From contig CAXBFG010000001.1 of assembly GCA_963975155.1 (NCBI GenBank), positions 310,001 through 374,000 on the forward strand: a DNA stretch of 64,000 nucleotides, read 5' to 3'. A program made the translations under genes and the position numbers. Shown here piece by piece: positions 34,168-43,275 of the stretch. Source of the stretch: UBA5109 sp963975155. GTDB lineage: Bacteria > Pseudomonadota > Gammaproteobacteria > Pseudomonadales > Pseudohongiellaceae. Position 1 is the first letter of the stretch, and each line of letters opens with the position of its first letter. A model generated the notes under the pieces. That model worked only from the letters and a program-made list of their open reading frames with translations, was not told where the DNA came from and did not search any database.

Positions 34168-35211
34168 TTAACCGGTATGATCGCGAGGAGATTTATGCAG
34201 CCATTTTAAGAGGCTGTTCTCCAGTGTGTTTTCCATGGCATGACCAATTCGATCCGCAAGATTGAGTTTTTTCTCATAGACCACCTGATAAACATCGGCT
34301 TCCTTACAGGCATCAACAATACATTCGTCACTGGTTTTAATTTCATCGATCAGATTTAGTTCCAGTGCTTTTTTGCCAAACCATGTTTCACCAGTAGCAA
34401 CCTGATCCATATTCAGTGAGGGCCTGTGTTCTTTCACAAAGCCTTTGAACAGATCATGGGTTTCCTGAATTTCTTCACTGACTTTCTGTCGGCCTTTATC
34501 TGTATTTTCGCCAAAAATAGTCAGCGTTCGTTTGTATTCCCCTGCTGTTATCATTTCAAAATCAACATTCTTTTCCTTTAATAAACGATTGAAATTTGGT
34601 AACTGCAAAAGCACGCCAATTGAGCCTATATAGGCAAAGGGCGCCGCTATAATCTTGCTGCCCAGGCAGGCCATCATATAGCCGCCACTGGCCGCAACTT
34701 TATCGATACATATCGTCAAAGGAATATTCTGATTACGTATTCTGGCAAGCTGTGATGCCGCTAATCCATAGGCATGCACCATGCCGCCAGGGCTTTCCAG
34801 TCGCAGGATTATTTCGTCGGTATCCGGTCTGATTATACTTAGTACTCCGGTAATAACCTTGCGTAAGCTTTCAACCTGGGTAGCTTTCGTGTCACCATCA
34901 AAGTCAATAAGGTAATAGCGCTTGCGAGCTTCTTCCGCTTTTTTATTTTTATTAGCTTTCTTTTTTTGCTTTTCAGCCTTTTTTTCTTCTTTATGCGCTT
35001 TCTTTAAATGTTCCTCTTTTTCAACCACATGTTTTATTTCTTTACCCAGATCTTCTATTTCATCATTGAGATGGGTAACAATCACAGTTCCCTTGGCTTC
35101 TTTTTTTGATTTTGCTGCACTGGCAACACCAACCACGATAATAAATACAATAGCAGCAACGAATGTAAGTGTTTTAGCGAGAAAAAGACCATATTCAGCA
35201 AGAAATTCCAC
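34168..35211 (-). CDS. sohB: Inner-membrane serine protease SohB
   Basis: SohB is an S49-family (signal peptide peptidase A-like) protease. The 347 residues start with a membrane helix (about 13-32), then a highly charged lysine- and glutamate-rich linker (about 65-98), then the catalytic domain with nucleophile Ser175 in KVAASGGYMMA and general-base Lys227 in GEYKRTLT. The domain should lie in the periplasm. Size and order match E. coli SohB. It follows dnaQ by 54 bases on the same strand and converges on the DUF934 gene. Confidence 0.93.
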   Translation of the reverse strand: MEFLAEYGLFLAKTLTFVAAIVFIIVVGVASAAKSKKEAKGTVIVTHLNDEIEDLGKEIKHVVEKEEHLKKAHKEEKKAEKQKKKANKNKKAEEARKRYYLIDFDGDTKATQVESLRKVITGVLSIIRPDTDEIILRLESPGGMVHAYGLAASQLARIRNQNIPLTICIDKVAASGGYMMACLGSKIIAAPFAYIGSIGVLLQLPNFNRLLKEKNVDFEMITAGEYKRTLTIFGENTDKGRQKVSEEIQETHDLFKGFVKEHRPSLNMDQVATGETWFGKKALELNLIDEIKTSDECIVDACKEADVYQVVYEKKLNLADRIGHAMENTLENSLLKWLHKSPRDHTG

Positions 35212-35265
35212 AAAGACCTCAGCATTATTTAACGTAAGAACAGGATTATTTAATTAACTTATAAT

Positions 35266-35979
35266 TTATTTAACTTCCGGCGGCCAGAGACTCATTCCGG
35301 CGCTATCTTTAATTGCATCCAGTCTGGCAGCATGAGCATCTTCCTCATCACTCGAGGCCCGAATTACTTTCAGCCCTGCCCTGTCCTTGTTCAGCCTTTT
35401 TATCCGGGTATTAGCAGCCCCCCCTTCAGCACCTCCTTCATGGCCCAGTGCGAAACTGGACTGACCGCCAGTCATGATCAGGTAAACGTCGGCTAAAATT
35501 TCAGCATCGAGCAAGGCGCCATGTAAATCTCTTTGTGTATTATCTACAAAATAACGCTTACACAAAGCATCCAGATTGTTTTTTTGGCCCGGATGTTTTT
35601 TACGAGCCATGGCGAGGGTATCCAGAATATCGCAGTATTCAGCCATGGGTTTATATGCACGGTTTAAGTCAGATAGTTCTGAATCAAGAAAACCAATATC
35701 AAAGGGCGCATTATGGATAATCAATTCCGACCCCTTAACGAAATCGACGAAGGTATCGGCAATGGCGGAGAATAGAGGTTTATCTGCAAGAAAGTCATTC
35801 GTTATGCCGTGTACTTGCAGCGCCCCGGCGTCTATCTCACGTTGCGGGTTGATATAGATATGCAGGTTATTGCCGGTTAAGCGCCGATTAATCAGCTCCA
35901 CACAGCCAATTTCGATAACCCGATGCCCTTGGCTGGGTTCCAGACCTGTGGTCTCAGTATCTAGTACGATTTGTCTCAA
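35266..35979 (-). CDS. dnaQ: DNA polymerase III epsilon subunit (proofreading exonuclease)
   Basis: DnaQ is the 3'-5' proofreading exonuclease of the replicative polymerase. The 237 residues contain the DEDDh motifs: DTETTG with Asp7 and Glu9, IHNAPFDIGFLDSEL, and HGALLDAEILADVYL with the catalytic His and Asp. The tail after about 180 should carry the polymerase-binding segment. Its ATG overlaps the rnhA stop codon by 4 bases, in tandem as in Pseudomonas; in E. coli the two genes are divergent. Confidence 0.95.
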   Translation of the reverse strand: MRQIVLDTETTGLEPSQGHRVIEIGCVELINRRLTGNNLHIYINPQREIDAGALQVHGITNDFLADKPLFSAIADTFVDFVKGSELIIHNAPFDIGFLDSELSDLNRAYKPMAEYCDILDTLAMARKKHPGQKNNLDALCKRYFVDNTQRDLHGALLDAEILADVYLIMTGGQSSFALGHEGGAEGGAANTRIKRLNKDRAGLKVIRASSDEEDAHAARLDAIKDSAGMSLWPPEVK

Positions 35980-36410
35980 AGCTCATCAATTCCTTTATTG
36001 GCCAGTGCATCGGCCAGCTCATTACCGGGATGGCCACTATGTCCTTTGACCCAATGCCAGTTTATCTTATGTTCGGCTGCCAGCAAGTCCAATTCTTGCC
36101 ATAAATCAATATTAAGGACAGGCTTCTTACTGGCCGTCAGCCAGTTACGCTTTTTCCAGTTCGGCAACCATTCGGTAATGCCCTGCAGTACATATTTCGA
36201 ATCGCTATATAAATCAATATCACAGGGGAATCTAAGTGCCTCCAGCGCCATGATGACCGCTGTCAGTTCCATGCGATTGTTGGTGCTGTTATTTTCTCCA
36301 CCATACATGGTTCTCCGCTTGCCATTATATTCAAGTACTGCGCCCCAACCCCCAGGGCCCGGGTTGCCACGACAAGCCCCGTCGGTATAGATCGTAACTG
36401 TATTAATCAT
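35976..36410 (-). CDS. rnhA: Ribonuclease HI
   Basis: RNase HI cuts the RNA strand of RNA-DNA hybrids, removing R-loops and primers. The 144 residues carry the full catalytic set at the same numbering as in E. coli: Asp10 (YTDGACRGNPGPGG), Glu48 (NNRMELTA), Asp70 (YSDSKYV), His124 and Asp134 (KGHSGHPGNELAD). It overlaps dnaQ by 4 bases and follows the methyltransferase gene by 37. Confidence 0.97.
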   Translation of the reverse strand: MINTVTIYTDGACRGNPGPGGWGAVLEYNGKRRTMYGGENNSTNNRMELTAVIMALEALRFPCDIDLYSDSKYVLQGITEWLPNWKKRNWLTASKKPVLNIDLWQELDLLAAEHKINWHWVKGHSGHPGNELADALANKGIDEL

Positions 36411-36447
36411 GCTGCTTTCGTTTCAACTCCATACTCTGCCGTTAATA

Positions 36448-37236
36448 TCAATGCAGAGTTTTTTTATGCGTCTGGCTGGGCGCAACACTTGCGTTATCAC
36501 CGATAGCCAGGCCTTTTGCAGTGCGAGGGATTGCTTTCCAGGGCTCACGTATCGGGGTTAGCGGTAGTACCTGTTTTTTTGCGGAAATAACGTAGATCCC
36601 TCCACTTGGCCAGTTCAGACGCTGGGCAAGTCTACCCATAAGGGAGGAATAACGAATCAGGGAGGTGTTATTGATTGGCAATGAATAGAGCCCGTAATGT
36701 GTCTGTTCAACCTTAAACTCAAGTAACTTAAGCCAGTCACATAAACGCCCGCTGGAAAGCGAATCGGCCTTCCAGGGGCTTTTTCTTTTGGCTCTGCTTA
36801 ATTTCTGTCGAATCCCCCAGGTGCTGTAGGGATTAAAACCAATGATCAGCAGATTGCCGCCGGCAATTAACACTCGGGCAGCTTCACGGAGTAATTGATG
36901 TGGCTGCAATGAAAAATCCAGGGCGTGATGTAATAACACCAAATCAACAGAATCAGAGGCCAGGGGTATGGCTTCCGGTTGTGCAACCAAACCACAATGC
37001 TTACCCTCTGCCGAAGGTCTCAGGCAAAATTTATGTCCAATGGGACTATCATCGTAAAGTGCAATGTCTGCGCATCCAAGCTGCAATAGATGATAACCAA
37101 AACGTCTGTTAATAAGATGTTCCAGCATGGATGACTCAGCTTCCAGTAAATTTTGCCCGAGTGGCGTCCTGAGCCATTCAGTCATTTCAATAAAGCTTTC
37201 GCCTTCAATAGATTTTTTATTACTCATGCCAGCCAT
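36448..37236 (-). CDS. SAM-dependent methyltransferase, class I
   Basis: This 262-residue protein has a Rossmann methyltransferase fold of the Methyltransf_11 type. HLLQLGCADIALYD stands for the SAM-binding loop in a slightly altered form, LPLASDSVDLVLLHHALDF for motif II/IV, and AARVLIAGGNLLIIGFNPYS for the later strand. The substrate is unknown. The same kind of gene stands between gloB and rnhA in Pseudomonas and resembles E. coli YafS. The start could be at 37236 or three codons later at 37227. It is divergent from gloB with a gap of about 45 bases. Confidence 0.82.
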   Translation of the reverse strand: MAGMSNKKSIEGESFIEMTEWLRTPLGQNLLEAESSMLEHLINRRFGYHLLQLGCADIALYDDSPIGHKFCLRPSAEGKHCGLVAQPEAIPLASDSVDLVLLHHALDFSLQPHQLLREAARVLIAGGNLLIIGFNPYSTWGIRQKLSRAKRKSPWKADSLSSGRLCDWLKLLEFKVEQTHYGLYSLPINNTSLIRYSSLMGRLAQRLNWPSGGIYVISAKKQVLPLTPIREPWKAIPRTAKGLAIGDNASVAPSQTHKKTLH

Positions 37237-37279
37237 GATACCCTATAAGCAAATCCGCCTAAATGAATTAACACTTTCT

Positions 37280-38050
37280 ATGCTTGAAATAACACCTATC
37301 AAAGCCTTTTCAGACAACTATCTTTGGTTATTCAATCAATCTGGCACGGATACGGCAGGTATCGTCGACCCGGGTGATGCCAAACCTGTATTGGCCTACC
37401 TCAAACAAGCTCATTTAAGCCTGTCTGCCATTGTGTTGACACATCATCATCCCGATCATATAGGAGGTGTTAACGAATTACTGGAACATTATGATGTGCC
37501 GGTTTATGGACCTGAGTCGGCGAATATTCCCTGCGTCACGCACCCCTTGCATGAGGGTGATAAGGTTACTATCTGTGGTACCAGCTTCAGCGTAATAGAG
37601 ATCCCTGGTCATACCATGGAGCATATTGCTTATTATGCCGATGCCGCAGTGCACGAAAAGCCGGTGCTTTTCTGCGGAGATACTCTGTTTGCTGGCGGCT
37701 GTGGCAGAATCTTTGAAGGTACACCGGCAATGATGTATCAATCACTACAAAAACTGGCCAGCTTAAAAGCGGAAACCCTGGTATTCTGTGCTCATGAATA
37801 CACCTTGAGTAATCTGGCTTTTGCAGCAGCAGTCAGTCCTGACGACAAAGCACTGCAAAAGAGAATCAAGCAAGAAACCGCAAAACGAGAACGGGATATT
37901 CCAACCCTTCCTACCAGCATCGAACTGGAACTGGAGACAAATCCATTTTTACGCTGTTCGGATCAGTCAATGCAAGGCAGGTTTTCCGGAAAAGCAGAGA
38001 CGCCGGTGGAAATCTTTACGGCACTCAGACAATGGAAAGATAATTTTTAA
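37280..38050 (+). CDS. gloB: Hydroxyacylglutathione hydrolase (glyoxalase II)
   Basis: GloB hydrolyses S-lactoylglutathione to lactate and glutathione, the last step of methylglyoxal detoxification. The 256 residues show the binuclear metal site of the metallo-beta-lactamase fold: THHHPDHIGG, PGHTMEHIAYY, CGDTLFAGGCGRIFEG and CAHEYTLSN. The start is placed at 37280 (MLEITPIKAFSDNYLW), the usual family N-terminus; the frame runs open 51 codons upstream into the methyltransferase gene but that part is not homologous. The stop lies 14 bases from that of the opp ATPase gene. Confidence 0.95.
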   Translation: MLEITPIKAFSDNYLWLFNQSGTDTAGIVDPGDAKPVLAYLKQAHLSLSAIVLTHHHPDHIGGVNELLEHYDVPVYGPESANIPCVTHPLHEGDKVTICGTSFSVIEIPGHTMEHIAYYADAAVHEKPVLFCGDTLFAGGCGRIFEGTPAMMYQSLQKLASLKAETLVFCAHEYTLSNLAFAAAVSPDDKALQKRIKQETAKRERDIPTLPTSIELELETNPFLRCSDQSMQGRFSGKAETPVEIFTALRQWKDNF

Positions 38051-38064
38051 TAGTCGGCTGCAAG

Positions 38065-39678
38065 CTACGCCGAAGAATTATCCTGTGCGACTCCAAGCAG
38101 GGATTTCCCAGGGATGGCATCAAGCAATGCTTTCGTATAACTTTTTTGTGGGGCAGTGAATATCTGATGCACCGCCCCTTCCTCAATTAATTTTCCATCT
38201 TTCATTACCAGAACGCGATCAGAAAGATAGCGTACAACACCGAGGTCATGAGAAATAAACAGCATGGTTAAATTAAAATGATCGACAAGTTGTAACAGTA
38301 AATCCAGAATTTGTGCCTGAATAGTTACATCCAGAGCAGATACGGGTTCATCGGCAACAATGAACGACGGTTTGGTTGCTATTGCCCTGCCAATTGCAAT
38401 GCGTTGTCGCTGACCGCCTGAAAATTCGTGCGGATACCTCAGTACACTTTCGCGTGCCAGACCTACTGAGTCCATTAAGGAAAAAACTTCTTTATCCAGG
38501 CCCTTTTTAGAAACTATTTTATGCAGCAATAGTGGTTCAGCTAGTGTGTCATATACAGACATTCGCGGATTCAAACTCGCGTAAGGGTCCTGGAAAATCA
38601 TTTGCATCTGGCGCCGCAAAGGTTTCATTTCTGACATGGAATGCTGACTGATATCTGAGCCATCAAATAAAATTTTACCCTTAGTCAATTTTAATAAGCG
38701 GATGATGGCTCGACCACATGTGGATTTTCCTGATCCGGACTCCCCTACCAAACCCAGAATTTCATGACGTTTAATGCTTAGTGAGATATCGTCAACCGCT
38801 TTAACATCTGCTTCGCCTTTATTGCCGGAGAAATAAACGCTAAGATTATTTACGACTATTAAATTACTATGATCAGTTCGCTCTGGACTCTTTTCACGTG
38901 CTGGCACTGCTGCTAACAGCTTTTTTGTATAGTCATGCTGAGGATTCGAAAATATGGCGTCCCGGGAACCTTGCTCGACAAAAATGCCATTTCGCATAAC
39001 GGCTATTTCATCGGCGATATCAGCGACCACACTCAAGTCATGACTGATAAAAATAATGCCGATATTACGTCGTTCCTGCAGCTCTTTTAATAATTTTAAT
39101 ATCTGCGCCTGCACAGTGACGTCTAAGGCAGTGGTCGGTTCATCGGCAATAATTATTTTTGGTTCGCTGACCAACGCCATGGCAATCACAACTCTTTGGC
39201 GCATTCCTCCGGAAAATTCAAAAGGCCAAGAATTCATACGCTGAAGTGGATTTTTTATGCCGACTTCTGTCAGTATATCTATGCCTTTTTGCCATGCCGC
39301 TTTCTTGCTCATGCCAAAATGCAGGCGTAAGGGCTCAATAAGTTGATCGCCAATCTTTAAAAAAGGATTCAGAGTGGTCATCGGATCCTGGAAAATGATT
39401 GAAATGCCCTTGCCGCGAATCTTTCTCAGTTGTGCTTCACTAAGTTTCAATAAATCCTTATCTTCAAACTTCACCGAGCCTGATTCAATTCTGCCTGGTG
39501 GCATGGGAATCAAACCCAACATACTGTAACAGGCAACTGATTTTCCCGATCCGGATTCACCAATTATGGCGAAGGTCTTGCCTTCCTTGACAGAAAAGTT
39601 AATTCCATCAACGGCTTTAACCAAACCATTGCGGGTATGGAAATGAACACGTAAATCTGTGGTTTCCAATATTGGCAT
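38065..39678 (-). CDS. Oligopeptide ABC transporter ATPase, fused OppD-OppF
   Basis: Two ATPase domains are joined in one chain of about 537 residues. The first has Walker A GESGSGKSVA, signature FSGGMRQRV and Walker B IIIADEPTTALD; the second has GESGSGKSTCG, FSGGQRQRI and FIVADEPVSALD. In most oligopeptide systems these are separate OppD and OppF proteins; fused forms such as E. coli YejF are known. The start at 39678 (MPILETTDLRVHF) follows the oppC stop by one base. The frame is open 16 codons further, inside oppC. Confidence 0.9.
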   Translation of the reverse strand: MPILETTDLRVHFHTRNGLVKAVDGINFSVKEGKTFAIIGESGSGKSVACYSMLGLIPMPPGRIESGSVKFEDKDLLKLSEAQLRKIRGKGISIIFQDPMTTLNPFLKIGDQLIEPLRLHFGMSKKAAWQKGIDILTEVGIKNPLQRMNSWPFEFSGGMRQRVVIAMALVSEPKIIIADEPTTALDVTVQAQILKLLKELQERRNIGIIFISHDLSVVADIADEIAVMRNGIFVEQGSRDAIFSNPQHDYTKKLLAAVPAREKSPERTDHSNLIVVNNLSVYFSGNKGEADVKAVDDISLSIKRHEILGLVGESGSGKSTCGRAIIRLLKLTKGKILFDGSDISQHSMSEMKPLRRQMQMIFQDPYASLNPRMSVYDTLAEPLLLHKIVSKKGLDKEVFSLMDSVGLARESVLRYPHEFSGGQRQRIAIGRAIATKPSFIVADEPVSALDVTIQAQILDLLLQLVDHFNLTMLFISHDLGVVRYLSDRVLVMKDGKLIEEGAVHQIFTAPQKSYTKALLDAIPGKSLLGVAQDNSSA

Positions 39679-39679
39679 A

Positions 39680-40573
39680 TCAATCTTTGGAGGCTTTTGG
39701 GTCAAGTGCATCACGCAGGCCATCACCCAGGAAATTCAGTGCAAATAAAGTCATGGTCAAGGCCAGACCCGGGAATATCAATAGCCAGGGATATTCCTCC
39801 ATACTTTCCACGCCATATGAAATAAGTAAGCCCCAGGATGATTGTGGTGGTTGAATACCCAGCCCCAGAAAACTCAGAAAGGCTTCCAGCAGCATGACAT
39901 TGGGGATGGTGAGAGTTGTGTAGACAATGATAGGTCCCAGGGCATTGGGGATTAAATGCTTTCCAATGATCGCAAAGGGTGATAATCCAAGTGATATTGC
40001 CGCTTCAACAAATTCCTGTTGCCTGAGATTCTGGATCTGTCCTCTGACGATACGGGCCATAACCAACCACTCAACAGCACCAATTGCTAAAAATAGCAGC
40101 AGTAGATTTCTGCCGAAAACAACCATCAACAAGACGATAAAAATCATAAAAGGTAAAGCGTAGATGATATCGACCAGTCGCATCATAAAGCCGTCAATTT
40201 TGCCTCCGGCATAGCCGGCTATCGATCCGTAAGTGACACCAATTAATAAGGCTACGGCTGTGGCAATAAACCCCACCATCAGGGATACCCTGCCACCGTA
40301 AAGAATGCGCGTCAGCATATCCCGACCAAAAGTATCCGTGCCGAGCCAGTGTGTCATAGAAGGCAATGTAGCGCCGAGTCGCAGATCCTGTTCTTCATAA
40401 CCGTAAGGAGTAAGCATTGGTGCCAGCAAGCACAGAAGCATCATGACAATAAGAAAACCCAGACCGAGCATGGCCAGTTTGTTTTTTCGCAGGCGCAGCC
40501 ATGCATCATCCCAAAGTGAAACACCTTTGGGCATGGCATCAATTTTCTGACTTAATAGTGTATCTTCACTCAT
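39680..40573 (-). CDS. oppC: Oligopeptide ABC transporter permease OppC
   Basis: This is the second inner-membrane channel subunit of the peptide importer. The 297 residues have an N-terminal helix (about 34-54), the OppC-type loop YGYEEQDLRLGATLPSMTHW followed by GTDTFGRDML, and five more helices. The coupling segment EAAISLGLSPFAIIGKHLIPN is the EAA motif that contacts the ATPase. It starts three bases after oppB. Confidence 0.93.
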   Translation of the reverse strand: MSEDTLLSQKIDAMPKGVSLWDDAWLRLRKNKLAMLGLGFLIVMMLLCLLAPMLTPYGYEEQDLRLGATLPSMTHWLGTDTFGRDMLTRILYGGRVSLMVGFIATAVALLIGVTYGSIAGYAGGKIDGFMMRLVDIIYALPFMIFIVLLMVVFGRNLLLLFLAIGAVEWLVMARIVRGQIQNLRQQEFVEAAISLGLSPFAIIGKHLIPNALGPIIVYTTLTIPNVMLLEAFLSFLGLGIQPPQSSWGLLISYGVESMEEYPWLLIFPGLALTMTLFALNFLGDGLRDALDPKASKD

Positions 40574-40576
40574 TGC

Positions 40577-41506
40577 TTATTTTCTGTACTGATAGCGTAA
40601 TCGCGGGTTCATCCAGGCAGCCAGGACATCTGAAAGCAGATTAAACAATACAATCAGAGTAGCCAGGAAAATTGTCGTCCCCAGTATCATCGTATAGTCT
40701 CGATTGAATGCCGCCTGTATATAAAAGCGCCCAAGTCCGGGGACCTGAAAAACAGTTTCGACGACAAAAGATCCACTCAGGAGCCCGGCAAAAGCAGGGC
40801 CTAAATAAGTGACCACCGGTATCAAACCGCCCCGCAGGGCATGTTTAATAATGACTTTATATTCAGGCAGTCCTTTGGCCCGGGCGGTACGCAAATAATC
40901 CTGAGACAAAACTTCCAGCATCCCGGCACGGCTAAGTCGGGCTATATACGCGGCATACATGGCTCCAAGTGTAATACTCGGCAATATTTTATCACCGGGT
41001 GTATTGCCCCAGCCTGAGACCGGCAACCATTCAAGCCAAATCGCAAAGATTAATACCAGAGTCGGCCCAAGTAAAAATGAAGGCATGCAAATGCCAATCA
41101 TGGCAAAACTCATGGGGCCATAATCCTGCAGCGTATTGGGTTTCAGCGAAGCAATAACACCTGAGAAAACCCCGATAATCAGAGCAATTAACATGGCATA
41201 GAGACCGAGTTCTGCAGTTACCGGCAAGCCTTGGAAAATAAGTTCACTGACGTCTCGTCCGGGGAAATTAAAGGAAGGACCAAAATCACCCTGCAGCAGG
41301 TCCTTTAGATAGGCTAGGTATTGTTCGTAAGCAGGCAGATTAAGGTTGTATTGGGCTTCCAGTGCAGCTTTTACCTGTTCAGAAACGGCCTTTTCAGAAG
41401 AAAATGGCCCCCCTGGAGCCGCACGTACCAGAAAGAAAGTAATGGTGATAACGGCAAAGATAACCGGAATTGCCTGAAGAGTCCTGATGCCGATAAAACG
41501 CCACAT
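40577..41506 (-). CDS. oppB: Oligopeptide ABC transporter permease OppB
   Basis: This is the first channel subunit of the peptide importer. The 309 residues begin with a helix and APGGPF, then AQYNLNLPAYEQYLAYL, typical of OppB rather than DppB. Six helices follow, with the EAA-like coupling segment RTARAKGLPEYKVIIKHALRG. It lies between oppA (24 bases upstream) and oppC. Confidence 0.93.
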   Translation of the reverse strand: MWRFIGIRTLQAIPVIFAVITITFFLVRAAPGGPFSSEKAVSEQVKAALEAQYNLNLPAYEQYLAYLKDLLQGDFGPSFNFPGRDVSELIFQGLPVTAELGLYAMLIALIIGVFSGVIASLKPNTLQDYGPMSFAMIGICMPSFLLGPTLVLIFAIWLEWLPVSGWGNTPGDKILPSITLGAMYAAYIARLSRAGMLEVLSQDYLRTARAKGLPEYKVIIKHALRGGLIPVVTYLGPAFAGLLSGSFVVETVFQVPGLGRFYIQAAFNRDYTMILGTTIFLATLIVLFNLLSDVLAAWMNPRLRYQYRK

Positions 41507-41530
41507 AGTCGTTATGTCCTATCTATAGCT

Positions 41531-43159
41531 TTATTGCTCAGCTTCCAGATAGACATACTTCCAGTTGTAATGATCCATGATATTTGAAGGTGCCCCCTGT
41601 AAATCAGGGTGTTTAAGATTTTTTGTCTGGTAAATATAAATAGGGATAATCGGCATATTTTCCATCAGGATGGTTTCAGCTTCGAAATACAATGCATTGC
41701 GTGCTTCTACATCCAGTTCACGTGGTGCTTCGTTAAGAACGATTTCGTCATAGCGTTCATTCGAGAAACCAGTATTGTTATTTCCGCCACCAGTAATAAA
41801 CAAATCGAGATAGGTATTGGGATCAACATAATCACCACTCCACCCTCTACGGGCAAGGTCAAAGTTCATGTTATCGACACTTTCCAGATAGACCTGCCAC
41901 TCCTGATTGATAATGGTGACATTAATATTTAGCGCTTCACGCCACATTTCCTGTATCGCAATGGCGATTCTGCGATGGTTCTCCTGGGTGTTATAAAGAA
42001 TTTCAAAACCCGGGAAACCTTCCCCATTAGGGTAACCTGCCTCGGCCAATAAGGCTCTGGCCTGTTCCGGGTCATAAGTAAAAGTGACTGGAGGGTTGTA
42101 GCCAACCGTCCCAGGAGGCGTTAAAAAGTAAGCCGGAGACATGATGTTTTCAAGCACAGTTTCATTTAATAAATCACGATCCAGAGCCAGTGATAAAGCA
42201 CGACGAACCCTGAGATCATTTAAAGGTGCCCTTTTAGTGTTTATTAAGTAGTAATAACTGCTTAAATAGGGAGCGATAACGATTTCGTCCGGGTTTTCTT
42301 GCAGGTAGACAGGAACTTTATCCAGAGGAACATCTTCTGTCCTGTGAATCAAGCCATCACGAAACTTCCGCTCTACAGTGGTCTGGTTTTCAGTAGGATC
42401 AAAAACAATCGCATTTAATTTTACGTTCTCGGCATCCCAATAATCAGCTCTTTTATCGACACGCAAAAAAGAATTAAGCCGCCATTCAGACAGTTCAAAT
42501 GGCCCGTTAGTAACTATGTTGCCCTCTCTTGACCAGCGTGAAAGCTGATCTGTATAGGAACCAAAGGATTCAACTGTCGCCCGGTGCACAGGAAAGGCAA
42601 TGTAATGATCCAGTAGCTGAAGAAAATATGGGGTCGGTGCTCTTAACTGTACTTCCAGGGTGTAATCATCAATGACTTTCACGCCGACTTCACTGAAATC
42701 GTTTATCTGCCCTGTGGTAAATTCTTCGGCATTTAACAAGGGGTAAAGCATATAGGAATTCTGGGCAGCCATTGCGGGTGTTAATGCTCTTTCCCAGGAC
42801 CAGCGAAAATCTTCTGCAGTCAAAGGGTCTCCATTACTCCAGTTGGCATTTTGTCGTAGGTGGAAGGTATAAGTCATCCCGTCAGCACTGATATCCCAGC
42901 TCTCGGCAATTCCGGGTTCAGGTTCAAGCGTGTATGGGTTTTTTAAAACCAATCCTTCAAATAAGGTATTAATAATATGATGCTCGGGAACACCAGTCGC
43001 TATATGTGGATCAAGGGTCTGAATTTCAGTACCAGTACCAAAATATAACACGCCATCCAGTGTACCCTGATCAACCTGTCTTAACTCGGAACCACCACCA
43101 CAAGCAGTGAGAATAAATGCGATGATTACAGTGAAAAAATAGTTGCGAGCTGTGTTCAT
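41531..43159 (-). CDS. oppA: Peptide-binding lipoprotein, OppA family
   Basis: This 542-residue solute-binding protein (SBP_bac_5) captures peptides in the periplasm for the Opp importer. The N-terminus has a lipobox ILTAC with the acylated Cys20, so it is membrane-anchored rather than free as in E. coli. The family signature GIAESWDISADGMTYTFHLR is near residue 100, and SLALDRDLL and AGYPNGEGFP follow. It is the first gene of the opp operon and sits downstream of ppiD, separated by a terminator-like hairpin. Confidence 0.93.
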   Translation of the reverse strand: MNTARNYFFTVIIAFILTACGGGSELRQVDQGTLDGVLYFGTGTEIQTLDPHIATGVPEHHIINTLFEGLVLKNPYTLEPEPGIAESWDISADGMTYTFHLRQNANWSNGDPLTAEDFRWSWERALTPAMAAQNSYMLYPLLNAEEFTTGQINDFSEVGVKVIDDYTLEVQLRAPTPYFLQLLDHYIAFPVHRATVESFGSYTDQLSRWSREGNIVTNGPFELSEWRLNSFLRVDKRADYWDAENVKLNAIVFDPTENQTTVERKFRDGLIHRTEDVPLDKVPVYLQENPDEIVIAPYLSSYYYLINTKRAPLNDLRVRRALSLALDRDLLNETVLENIMSPAYFLTPPGTVGYNPPVTFTYDPEQARALLAEAGYPNGEGFPGFEILYNTQENHRRIAIAIQEMWREALNINVTIINQEWQVYLESVDNMNFDLARRGWSGDYVDPNTYLDLFITGGGNNNTGFSNERYDEIVLNEAPRELDVEARNALYFEAETILMENMPIIPIYIYQTKNLKHPDLQGAPSNIMDHYNWKYVYLEAEQ

Positions 43160-43199
43160 AGGTTTTTCATATCCTCATTTCGTAAGGTCTGAATACAAT

Positions 43200-43222
43200 A
43201 AACCCTGAGTATTTCAGGGTTT
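43200..43222 (-). terminator. Terminator-like hairpin after ppiD
   Basis: AAACCCTGA and TCAGGGTTT form a perfect 9-bp stem with a 5-base loop. It lies 54 bases past the ppiD stop codon. The tail is TTTATTG, only partly T-rich, so efficiency may be modest. Confidence 0.55.
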
Positions 43223-43275
43223 AGGGTTAGTCGTCTATATTTATACGGGCTTTACAATGCTTAGTCTATACAATC

